Part shown: positions 15,714 to 24,262 of the stretch, piece by piece
How the letters are laid out: each line of letters opens with the position of its first letter
How positions within the stretch are numbered: the stretch's first letter is position 1
NCBI GenBank assembly: GCA_947164955.1
Contig: CAMUYT010000009.1
Location: 1 to 35,801, forward strand
DNA length: 35,801 nt
Direction of reading: 5' to 3'
From: an uncultured Bacteroidales bacterium
GTDB taxonomy: Bacteria > Bacteroidota > Bacteroidia > Bacteroidales > F082
Made by a program: the position numbers and the translations under genes
Notes under the pieces: model-generated
What the model was told of the DNA's origin: nothing
The model's input: only the letters and a program-made list of their open reading frames with translations
Database searches by the model: none

Positions 15714-18413
15714 ATGAACAATTTTTGCAGAATCGCTGTTGTGGCACTTTTGCTGCTTTGCGCACCCTTGAGACAATGGGCGCAAACACCCTATAGGCAA
15801 TATGCCGATGAAGGCGTTTTGTTGAACTTCCATGAAATCGAGAATATCGACTTCAGGCTTTACCTACTGTATAACATGGGTATGGACGAGAGGTTCTCGC
15901 TTCTCGCCGAGGAAGAAAACGGCCACTTCGTGGTAACCCCTGGCAGCACGCGTTCCAACAGCAGTTTTTTTGAGGCCTTCGAGTCGTTCTACAACGACAC
16001 GTACGCCGATTTCGTCCTTCTCTCGAAGAACGACATTCTCGACCGCTTCCCCGTATGGAAGGAAAGCGTCTCACCGTTCCACTTCACGTCAATCATGATG
16101 GACCTCTTCGCCGACCGCGTGCCCACCATCAACAACCACTGCATCGATTCCGACCCCTTCTGCACCTCTGATGTCATCACCTTCGATGCCGCCATGACGA
16201 GCCAAACCGCCGACGAGCTTGAAGGAACCCCAATTGAAGACGGCTGCATTGGTTCGTCTTACAATCCTTCATGGTATCACATGAGAATCAACACTTCGGG
16301 CCAATTTGTCATCCACGTGGAAGGCCACGATCCCACCACGAATGTTGAAAGAGACGTGGACTTCTGCATGTGGGGGCCTTATGAAGACCCCACCTCACCT
16401 TGCGTGGCTCAACTCACCATAGACAAAATCATCGACTGCAACTTCTCAGCATCGTATTCGGAAGACATTTATTTGGGCTATGACGGCGATAGTCATGTAC
16501 ACCAAACCAGCCATGGCACGATCAACTACCACATGCCTGAGACAGGTGAGTACTACATCCTGATGATCACCAACTATTCGCGCCAACCTTGTACGATCTC
16601 GTTCACCAAGACCGAGAACTCTGGTCCTGGCACCACCGACTGCGGCATCTTGCCTGGCATCGCCACCAACGATGGTCCCTACTGCGTGGGCGAGACCATC
16701 AACCTGACAGTCACCACACAAGCCGGAGCCACCTATGCATGGTCTGGTCCCAACGGCTACACTTCGACTTTGCAAAACCCGGTCTTGCCCAACTGCACCT
16801 ATGAGATGGGCGGCATCTACAGCTGTGTGACCACCGTTGACGGACAAACCACCAGCGGCGAAACGGAGGTAGTCGTCTTCCCCGAACCCGTGGCCAGCTT
16901 CAATGCACCTGCCGTTTGCGAAGGCGAGACCACACAGTTTACGAGCACGGCTTCGACCTCCCCCGCAGGGCACGAAATCGACGGTTTCCATTGGGACTTC
17001 GGCGACGGCAGCACCTCTGAAGAGGAAAATCCCAGCCACACCTACGCTTCGGCTGGTACCTATACCGTGACGTATACGGTGCACACCGGCAACGGCAGAT
17101 GTGAAGATGCCATCACTCAAGAAGTCACCGTCAACACCATGCCGGTGCCCACGGCCAGTGTCAATCCCACTTCGGTCATGTTTGGCGGCGTGGCGACACT
17201 CAGCGCCACGGCAGGCGTCGAAGGCTCGTTCAACTACCATTGGGAACCAGCCAACATGGTGACCAACCCCAACTCGGCAACGACACAGACCGTGCCGCTC
17301 GAAGAGACACAGGTCTACACCGTGACCGTCACCAACAACGAAGGCGGTTGCACAAGCACGGCACAAGTCACCGCAGTGATGGCAGGCTCTAACATGAGTG
17401 CCACCGCCACGGCCGACGATTACTCGCTCTGCAACGGCGAATCGACCACCATACACGCCCTCCCCATTGCGGGCACCGGTAATTACACCTACAGTTGGAC
17501 CCCTGCTAGCTCGCTCAGCAACCCCAACACGGCCAATCCCACTGCCACCCCACCGCTGGGGAGCACCACCTATAGTTGCCACATCAGCGACGGCATCACC
17601 ACCGTGGATGTCAGCGTGACTATCGTCGTCCATCCCCTGCAGGTGAGTGACTTCACTGTGGAAGAAAGCGAGAGTTGCGACAGTTACTATTGGGATCCTA
17701 TGGGACACACCATCGTTTCTACCGACCACGAAAATCCCACCTTTGACCGTTCGGGGACCTACCACAGGACCTATCTCGACCAAATGGGCTGCGACAGCGT
17801 GGTGACCATGACCGTTGATTTCGAATACACGCCCCAACCCACAGACATCCAACCGATGGATCCCTCCAACACCACTCCCCATTGGGTGATTACCGCTACG
17901 GAGTTCCAAATCAACTCCTACGACTTCAACCTATGGGACACCAATCCCAACTGCTATTGGGACAGCGTCAGTTGGAGTTTCGACCAACCCGTCGACTGGG
18001 TGCTTGAGCCTTTTGGCGACCGTAACACCTGCTGCAAAGTACACGTCCTTGAACAAGTGGACGACACTGTGTGGCTCGAAGCCCATGCCTACAACCGCTG
18101 CGCGCCACAAGGTATCACACAGCGTTATTGGCTTGTCTGCTCGTTCTACGGCATCGACGACAACGACCTTCCCGTGTCATTTGACGTGACGCCCAACCCC
18201 AACAACGGACTGATGCAGCTCCATTTCGACCCGATGGAAGGGAACGTCGAAGTGCGCGTCTACGACATGAGAGGCACGCTCATCGACCAATTCCAAACCC
18301 AAAACGAAAGTTACTACGACTATGACATGAGTGCCACGGCTGACGGCATCTACTTCTTTGTTGCCACCTGCAAGAGGGGCACTATGACCAAGAAAGTCAT
18401 TATCCAGCAATAA
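15714..18413 (+). CDS. Secreted mosaic protein, array gene 2 (PKD, one GCDS repeat, T9SS cargo)
   Basis: This is an 899-residue paralogue of array gene 1 with the same order of parts. A signal peptide ends QWAQ (about residue 24). An N-terminal domain is followed by the Cys-rich domain with DPFCTSDV and DVDFCMWGPY, then the Ig-like unit YCVGETI. A PKD domain has FHWDFGDGS, and Ig-like units follow. A single Cys-paired repeat (SCDSYYW ... GCDSVVT) comes before the shared module YTPQPTDIQPMD ... VCSFYGIDD and the sorting domain with VTPNPNNG. It lacks five of the six repeats in gene 1, which accounts for most of the length difference. It starts 47 bases after gene 1 with no terminator between, so the two are probably cotranscribed. 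It is GC-rich throughout, unlike the 5' part of gene 1. Confidence 0.85.
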   Translation: MNNFCRIAVVALLLLCAPLRQWAQTPYRQYADEGVLLNFHEIENIDFRLYLLYNMGMDERFSLLAEEENGHFVVTPGSTRSNSSFFEAFESFYNDTYADFVLLSKNDILDRFPVWKESVSPFHFTSIMMDLFADRVPTINNHCIDSDPFCTSDVITFDAAMTSQTADELEGTPIEDGCIGSSYNPSWYHMRINTSGQFVIHVEGHDPTTNVERDVDFCMWGPYEDPTSPCVAQLTIDKIIDCNFSASYSEDIYLGYDGDSHVHQTSHGTINYHMPETGEYYILMITNYSRQPCTISFTKTENSGPGTTDCGILPGIATNDGPYCVGETINLTVTTQAGATYAWSGPNGYTSTLQNPVLPNCTYEMGGIYSCVTTVDGQTTSGETEVVVFPEPVASFNAPAVCEGETTQFTSTASTSPAGHEIDGFHWDFGDGSTSEEENPSHTYASAGTYTVTYTVHTGNGRCEDAITQEVTVNTMPVPTASVNPTSVMFGGVATLSATAGVEGSFNYHWEPANMVTNPNSATTQTVPLEETQVYTVTVTNNEGGCTSTAQVTAVMAGSNMSATATADDYSLCNGESTTIHALPIAGTGNYTYSWTPASSLSNPNTANPTATPPLGSTTYSCHISDGITTVDVSVTIVVHPLQVSDFTVEESESCDSYYWDPMGHTIVSTDHENPTFDRSGTYHRTYLDQMGCDSVVTMTVDFEYTPQPTDIQPMDPSNTTPHWVITATEFQINSYDFNLWDTNPNCYWDSVSWSFDQPVDWVLEPFGDRNTCCKVHVLEQVDDTVWLEAHAYNRCAPQGITQRYWLVCSFYGIDDNDLPVSFDVTPNPNNGLMQLHFDPMEGNVEVRVYDMRGTLIDQFQTQNESYYDYDMSATADGIYFFVATCKRGTMTKKVIIQQ

Positions 18414-18419
18414 GAATTT

Positions 18420-18447
18420 GTTGAGACGCGCCAAGGCGCGTCTCAAC
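18420..18447. repeat. Perfect 13-bp hairpin of the GAGACGC family between array genes 2 and 3
   Basis: GTTGAGACGCGCC (18420-18432) pairs perfectly with GGCGCGTCTCAAC (18435-18447) around a two-base loop. No T-run follows, so it is not a standard terminator. It lies 17 bases before the next start codon, where it could affect translation or mRNA end formation. Confidence 0.8.
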
Positions 18448-18464
18448 CCCATTTATAAACCATT

Positions 18465-21400
18465 ATGAAACGCCTTTACTATATTATCGGATTTGTTCTT
18501 GTCTTCGGCTGCTTCCTCTCTCCCGCAGCCGCACAAAACACCTCTACCCAAGGCAAGGAGTTTTGGCTCACCTTCATGCACAACGGGTTCAGGGACCACA
18601 CCAGTGGCGGTGGTTGGATTACCACGCAGGTGCTCATCAGCGCCAAGCGCGACTGCACAGGCACAGTAGCCAATCCACTCACAGGATGGCAGCAGGAGTT
18701 CTCGGTCAGGGCCAACAGCATCACCACGGTGGAAATTCCTGAGGCTCAAGGCTATCACGACCAAAACAATTACGAGACAATCAGCCAGAAAGGCATCAAG
18801 GTGGAGGCCAACGACACCATCTCGGTGTATTGCACCAACATCGCCTACGTTTCCTTCGACGCTTCCTTCGTGTTGCCCACCGAAAGCCTGGGCGATGAAT
18901 ACATCATCCAGAGTTTCGACCAATCGACCGATGGAGGCAATGCCGGCAACGGTTATGTCATCTATAACGAGACCAGTGCTTTCGCTATCGTGGCCACCGA
19001 AGACAACACCGTCATCGACATCACACCGAAATGCAACACCTTAGGCGGAAGGCAGGCGGGCGAGACCTTCAGCATCACCATGAATGCCGGCGAGACCTAC
19101 CATGTGCGCTCGACGAGGTCGGGAGTCAACCGCGACCTCAGCGGCACCAAGATTTTGGCCGCCGACTGCAAGAAAATCGCCGTCTTCAACGGCAACACCC
19201 TCACCTGCGTACCCACCAACACCGGCAACGGCTTCGACCACATCTTCGAGCAAGCCATGCCCTTGCGCTCATGGGGCAAGCAGTTTGTGGTGACCTCATC
19301 GCTGCACCGCACCCGCGACTTCATCAAGATCACCTCGAGCGCCAACGACAACATCGTCACCAAGAACGGTGAGGAACTGACCACCCTGAGGGAAGGTCAG
19401 TCCTACACTTTCTATATGCCCGTAGCCGAACAGTCGTGCTACCTCGAAACCACGCAACCCAGCGCGGTCTACCTCACCCACAACTCGAGTCACGACTTCT
19501 ACTACAACCCCCGCGAGCTTGGCGACCCCTCGATGGTTTGGATCGCCCCCGTCGAGCAACGCATCAGTGACGTCACCTTCTCCACCTTCGACCATGCGGG
19601 CATCAACATCACCAACCATTGCGTCAACATCATCGTGGAAACCGCCGACACCGCCAACGTCTACCTCGACGACGCGCAAATCCAACCTCGTTCGTTTAGT
19701 CGCGTAAACGGAAACGACTCTTTGAGTTTCACAAGATTAGATATCGACCACGGCGTACACCGAATCGTTTGCCCCAACGGTTTCAACGCCCACGTGTACG
19801 GCTTCGGCGATGCCAAGGGCTATGCCTATCTCGTCGGCTCCAACGCCATCGACTTGAGCACCAACCTCACCATCAACGGTGAGGTGATACTGCCCAACGA
19901 AAGCTTCCAATATTGTGCCGACATGCCCATCACCTTCAGTGCAGAAGTCAACCAACCCGACTATGAAATCCTTTGGGACTTTGGCGATGGCACCACCAGC
20001 GACCAAAACCCCACCACACACACCTTCAGCGAAAGCAGGGTCTACGATGTTTCGGTAGCCATCACCACCAGCGAAGGCGGTTGTACCGGATCGGCGAGCA
20101 ACACGACCACATTTAGTATCGACGCCACACAACAATACATCGTCGAACATGACGAGGTTTGTTCGGGCGAGCTATACAGCGGCTTTGGGTTCAACAATGT
20201 GCACATCCTCAACGACACCCTACTGACGCGCCTGCAAGCCAATCCCATCCATGGCGAATGCCAAGATTCGGTGTTGGTTTACATCACCGCCAACGAACAG
20301 TACCACATCCCCATCGAAGACAGCCGTTGCTGGCAAGGCGAGCCTGGGCTCTACGACGACTATGGCTTCAGCTTCGTATATGACCAGCCCGGCACCTACG
20401 ACCGTCAGCTCAACCTGCTCACCGTGCAAGGCTGCGACAGCATACTCAACCTCCATCTTACTGTTGCCTCGCAAGTGACCCACGAATTCAGTCACCATGA
20501 ATGTGGCAGCAGTTACGTTTGGGATGGACAAACCTACACTGCCCCAGGCGATTACGAACGAGCCTACGTTGCCTTAGGCGGTTGCGACAGCATCGTCACC
20601 ATGCACCTCACCATGGGGATGCCCCAACACACCACATTCGACACCATCACATGCAGCACCTTCCACTGGAACGGGCAAGCCTACAGCCAAAGCGGCACCT
20701 ACCAGCAGACGTTCACCACCATCGATGGCTGCGACAGCATCGTGGACTGCCACCTCACCCTCTCGGGCAACGTTGAAGGCGCCACGGCCAACATATCCGA
20801 ATGCGACTCCTATTTCTGGATCGACTCCACCTATACCCAATCCGGCCTCTATGAGAAGACACTCTCGACCGCCTTGGGATGCGACAGCCTCGTGAGGCTC
20901 AACCTCGATTTGGAATACACCCCCAACCCCACCGACATCTATCCCGCCGACCCCGAAAACACAGCCCCCCATTGGGTCGTCACGGCCACCGAATTCCAAA
21001 TCAACGATTATGAGTTCACGTTGTGGGACAACAACCCATCATGTCATTGGGACTCCGTCGCTTGGGCCTTCGAAGACCCCAGTGTTCAGTGGGTGCTCGA
21101 ACCTGACACGAGCGGTAATCTCCCAGGACGAACCTGCAAGATTTATGTCTTGAACCACATCGACGACACCGTGTGGCTCAACGCAAAGGTCTATAACCAG
21201 TGCCATCCCCAAGGCGTTGAACGACGCTATTGGTTTGTGTGCTCGTTCTATGGCCTCGACGACATCGACCCTGCCGCCCATCCTGCAACCTTCACCGTGA
21301 TCCCCAACCCCAACAACGGTGAGATGAGCCTCAACTTCGAGCATCTGACAGGCAAGATCGACATCAAGGTGTACGACATGAGCGGCAGCCTCATCGACCA

Positions 21401-21530
21401 CTTGCAGACTTACAGTGCGACCGACCGCCACACCCTGCCCTACCAATGCACTTCGCGTGCAAAAGGCATCTACTGCTTCGTCGTCACTGGCAAAGAAGGA
21501 ACCGTGACAAGAAAAATCATTGTCCAATAA
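18465..21530 (+). CDS. Secreted IgGFc-binding-like mosaic protein, array gene 3 (PKD, GCDS repeats, T9SS cargo)
   Basis: The 1021-residue product has a signal peptide ending AAAQ (residue 24). A long N-terminal region (about 25-470) matches the IgGFc-binding-protein-like family of Bacteroidota. Its marks are STQGKEFWLTFM near the start, then FVLPTESLGDEYIIQSF, IVATEDNTVIDITP and FEQAMPLRSWGKQFVVTS. A PKD domain (about 482-552, ILWDFGDGTT) follows. Then come five Cys-paired repeats, several ending GCDSI, the shared module YTPNPTDIYPAD ... VCSFYGLDD, and a T9SS sorting domain starting VIPNPNNG (about 944). The family name comes from a mammalian mucus protein; binding to IgG or mucus is not shown by the sequence. 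The gap from gene 2 is 51 bases and holds only the hairpin. Confidence 0.85.
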   Translation: MKRLYYIIGFVLVFGCFLSPAAAQNTSTQGKEFWLTFMHNGFRDHTSGGGWITTQVLISAKRDCTGTVANPLTGWQQEFSVRANSITTVEIPEAQGYHDQNNYETISQKGIKVEANDTISVYCTNIAYVSFDASFVLPTESLGDEYIIQSFDQSTDGGNAGNGYVIYNETSAFAIVATEDNTVIDITPKCNTLGGRQAGETFSITMNAGETYHVRSTRSGVNRDLSGTKILAADCKKIAVFNGNTLTCVPTNTGNGFDHIFEQAMPLRSWGKQFVVTSSLHRTRDFIKITSSANDNIVTKNGEELTTLREGQSYTFYMPVAEQSCYLETTQPSAVYLTHNSSHDFYYNPRELGDPSMVWIAPVEQRISDVTFSTFDHAGINITNHCVNIIVETADTANVYLDDAQIQPRSFSRVNGNDSLSFTRLDIDHGVHRIVCPNGFNAHVYGFGDAKGYAYLVGSNAIDLSTNLTINGEVILPNESFQYCADMPITFSAEVNQPDYEILWDFGDGTTSDQNPTTHTFSESRVYDVSVAITTSEGGCTGSASNTTTFSIDATQQYIVEHDEVCSGELYSGFGFNNVHILNDTLLTRLQANPIHGECQDSVLVYITANEQYHIPIEDSRCWQGEPGLYDDYGFSFVYDQPGTYDRQLNLLTVQGCDSILNLHLTVASQVTHEFSHHECGSSYVWDGQTYTAPGDYERAYVALGGCDSIVTMHLTMGMPQHTTFDTITCSTFHWNGQAYSQSGTYQQTFTTIDGCDSIVDCHLTLSGNVEGATANISECDSYFWIDSTYTQSGLYEKTLSTALGCDSLVRLNLDLEYTPNPTDIYPADPENTAPHWVVTATEFQINDYEFTLWDNNPSCHWDSVAWAFEDPSVQWVLEPDTSGNLPGRTCKIYVLNHIDDTVWLNAKVYNQCHPQGVERRYWFVCSFYGLDDIDPAAHPATFTVIPNPNNGEMSLNFEHLTGKIDIKVYDMSGSLIDHLQTYSATDRHTLPYQCTSRAKGIYCFVVTGKEGTVTRKIIVQ

Positions 21531-21547
21531 TTCCACTGCGTTATTAT

Positions 21548-21582
21548 TTTGTCATGAGGTGCACCTAATTAATATATATTTG
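21548..21582 (+). promoter_or_regulatory. Promoter with internal palindrome before array gene 4
   Basis: TATATTTG at 21575-21582 is a perfect -7 match. TTTG at 21548-21551 is a possible -33, though the 23-base spacing is long. Between them lies the perfect 10-bp palindrome AGGTGCACCT (21557-21566), a possible operator. The promoter position favours the ATG at 21601 over an in-frame ATG at 21520, which would overlap array gene 3. Confidence 0.5.
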
Positions 21583-21600
21583 CGCACTAAAACTGACAAA

Positions 21601-24201
21601 ATGAGAGGCTTATACGACAAACTATTGATATTCATAGCCCTTGTATTATCCATACAAGGACTGAAAGCACAAGACGTCACGACCGAAGGCACCGATTTCT
21701 GGGTGTCGTTTATGGGCAATGGATTTGAAAACAACAGCACCAACGGTAGTCCCTACCTTATCAACCAGTTGTTGATCAGTTCAAAACAAGACTGCACAGG
21801 CACCGTCACCAATCCCAACAACCCCAATTGGTCCATCGACTTCACCGTGGCCGCCAACAACATCGAGTTTATCGACATTCCCAAGGAGCAAGCCTACGCT
21901 GAGCTCACGGAGTACAGCAGTCCTGTCAACAAAGGCATCTTTGTACATACCACGGCCCCCGTCTCGGTCTACTGCGTCAACGCGGCCCGCTATTCCTTCG
22001 ATGCCTCCAACGTATTGCCCGTGGAAGCTTTGGGCGACGACTACATCATCCAGACCTACGACCAATCGGAATCCGACTTTGGTGAACACTCCAGTGCATT
22101 CCTCGTCATCGCCACAGAAGACGGTGAGACCACTGTCGACATCACGCCCAGCGTGAAAACCCTCGACGGCAAGGCCGCTGGCGAAGAGTTTTCGGTCACA
22201 CTCCAAAAAGGCCAGGCCTATCAAGTGCGTTCACACAAGGACTTTTCATATTGGGGCAGTAACGAAAGTCGCGATTTGAGCGGGTCGAGAGTGACAGCGC
22301 GCGACTGCAAGAAACTCGCGGTCTTCAACGGCAACACGCTGACCACCGTGCCGCAGACAGGCAACGACTCCGACTGCATCTTTGAGCAGGCCATGCCTAT
22401 CCAGGTATGGGGCAGGAAGTTTGTGGCTACCGCCTCGCTGGGACGTCAGGCGCAAGAAAACGACTACATCAAAATCACTTCGGCGCACGACGACAACGTC
22501 ATCTATAGGAACGGGACTGTGTTTGCCACCCTCAACGCCAACGAATCGCAAACCTTCAGCCTGTCGCAAACCGATGCCTCGTGCTACATCGAGGCCACTT
22601 ATAGCTGTGCCGTCTACCTATATAACCATTCCAACTCGGGCAGTGCCACTTCAAAAGGTGCGCCCAGCATGGTGTGGATCGCCCCCATCGAGCAGCGCAT
22701 CGAGGAACTTACGTTTTCCACCTTCACCGACCCCAGCCCTGGCCATGTCACTGTCGACAAGCACTACGTGAACATCATCGTCGACAGCGAAGACGTGAAC
22801 GACGTCACCCTCGACGACAATGTCATCGACGCATCGCAATTCCGCCCAGTGAATGGTTCGAGCGACTACATGTTCTACAGGACCGAAATCGACCATGCTG
22901 CACATCATCTGTCGTGTCCCAACGGTTTCAACGCCCATGTGTACGGCTTCGGCAACGCCACGGGTTATGCCTATATGGTGGGCTCGAAAGCCGCCGACCT
23001 CTCCACCACCATCAGCGTCAACGATGAGATCACTGTGCCCAACGACACCATTATCAACTGCTCCTTGGTCACCCTGACCTTCAACGCCGACGTCAACCTG
23101 AGCGGCTATTCCTTGGTTTGGGACTTTGGCGACGGCACCTCAAGTACTGAAAATCCGGTGCAACACACCTATGAGGAATACGCTTTCTACAAGGCTACGC
23201 TGCAAGTCAACACCCAAGCCGCCCCTTGTGGCGGTGGTTCCACCTCCAACACCTACGACCTCTTCATCGATGCCCGTCGCGAGCCCGACCTCAACTATAA
23301 CGACAGCATCTGCGCTGGCGAATTCTATACTGGATACGGCTTCACCGACGTCCTCATCACGAGCGACACCACGTTGACCCGCGAAGAGCCCAGCGCCATC
23401 AACCCCAGCTGCATGCGGCTCGTCAACGTCGCCATCACTTGTACCCCCATCCTCAACGGTGAGACCATCAGCGAAAGCGGACACTGCGACTTTTTTGAGT
23501 GGAACGGCAACACCTACACTGAGCCTGGGCTCTACACCGACACCATTTCCAACGGTGACGGCTGCCTCAGTGTCGTCCACCTCGACCTTGACCTTCAATA
23601 CTCCCCCAACCCCACCGACATCTACCCTGTCGACGCAGCCAACACGGCCCCGCACTGGGTTGTCACTTCCACCGAGTTCCAAATCAACGACTACGATTTC
23701 ACCTTGTGGGACAACAACCCTGCCTGCTATTGGGACACTGTAGTCTGGAGCCTTGAAGGCAACGTGCATTGGGTGCTGGAACCCCAAGGCGAGAAAGGAG
23801 AACGCTGCAAGATGTATGTGCTCGACAGGATTGAGGACACCATTTGGTTGACCGCCAAAGTATACAACGGTTGCGCGACAGCAGGTCCCATCGAGCGCCG
23901 CTATTGGTTCGTCAGCTCGTTCTATGGCATCGACGATCCTTCAGCCACTTCAGCTACCTTCGATGTGACCCCCAACCCCAGCAAGGGGCAGATGACCCTG
24001 CATTTCGACAACCTGACAGGCCCCATCGACGTCAAGGTGTTGGACATGAGCGGCGAAATCATCGATAACATACAGTTATTCAACGACATGGACAAAAACG
24101 TTTTTCCTTATCAACTCGGCCACCGCGCTGCTGGTGTCTACTTGTTTGTGGCCACAGGCCGCGAAGGTAGCCTGACGAAAAAAGTCATTATTTGCCCATA
24201 A
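21601..24201 (+). CDS. Secreted IgGFc-binding-like mosaic protein, array gene 4 (T9SS cargo)
   Basis: The 866-residue product is read from the ATG at 21601, which opens a proper signal peptide (ending LKAQ, residue 24). The longer in-frame start at 21520 would place 27 non-signal residues in front and overlap gene 3. The N-terminal IgGFc-binding-like region has TTEGTDFWVSFMGNG, NVLPVEALGDDYIIQTY and CKKLAVFNGNTLT. A PKD domain (about 485-560, LVWDFGDGTSS) is followed by two degenerate Cys repeats, the shared module YSPNPTDIYPVD ... VSSFYGIDD, and a sorting domain with VTPNPSKG. The usual Cys of VCSFYG is Ser here, and the last residues are VIICP, an unusual ending with a Cys near the terminus. 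It probably has its own promoter. Confidence 0.85.
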   Translation: MRGLYDKLLIFIALVLSIQGLKAQDVTTEGTDFWVSFMGNGFENNSTNGSPYLINQLLISSKQDCTGTVTNPNNPNWSIDFTVAANNIEFIDIPKEQAYAELTEYSSPVNKGIFVHTTAPVSVYCVNAARYSFDASNVLPVEALGDDYIIQTYDQSESDFGEHSSAFLVIATEDGETTVDITPSVKTLDGKAAGEEFSVTLQKGQAYQVRSHKDFSYWGSNESRDLSGSRVTARDCKKLAVFNGNTLTTVPQTGNDSDCIFEQAMPIQVWGRKFVATASLGRQAQENDYIKITSAHDDNVIYRNGTVFATLNANESQTFSLSQTDASCYIEATYSCAVYLYNHSNSGSATSKGAPSMVWIAPIEQRIEELTFSTFTDPSPGHVTVDKHYVNIIVDSEDVNDVTLDDNVIDASQFRPVNGSSDYMFYRTEIDHAAHHLSCPNGFNAHVYGFGNATGYAYMVGSKAADLSTTISVNDEITVPNDTIINCSLVTLTFNADVNLSGYSLVWDFGDGTSSTENPVQHTYEEYAFYKATLQVNTQAAPCGGGSTSNTYDLFIDARREPDLNYNDSICAGEFYTGYGFTDVLITSDTTLTREEPSAINPSCMRLVNVAITCTPILNGETISESGHCDFFEWNGNTYTEPGLYTDTISNGDGCLSVVHLDLDLQYSPNPTDIYPVDAANTAPHWVVTSTEFQINDYDFTLWDNNPACYWDTVVWSLEGNVHWVLEPQGEKGERCKMYVLDRIEDTIWLTAKVYNGCATAGPIERRYWFVSSFYGIDDPSATSATFDVTPNPSKGQMTLHFDNLTGPIDVKVLDMSGEIIDNIQLFNDMDKNVFPYQLGHRAAGVYLFVATGREGSLTKKVIICP

Positions 24202-24202
24202 A

Positions 24203-24235
24203 ATTGCCGCTTTTCAGAAAAAAGTTGTATTTTAG
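24203..24235 (+). promoter_or_regulatory. Weak candidate promoter before array gene 5
   Basis: ATTG (24203-24206) and TATTTTAG (24228-24235; one mismatch to TAnnTTTG) are 21 bases apart. GCCGCT and AGCGGC could pair across the same stretch. Transcription from upstream is an equally good alternative. Confidence 0.3.
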
Positions 24236-24262
24236 CGGCACAATTCATTAAAATTCAAAGTC

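Noticed and set aside
16446-17909. Long open frame on the minus strand (487 codons) under array gene 2
   Set aside because: Same antisense artefact as above; no signal peptide, motif or start context, and the + strand gene is clear.
21520-21600. Upstream in-frame ATG as start of array gene 4
   Set aside because: It would overlap array gene 3, run through the promoter, and bury the signal peptide behind 27 residues.
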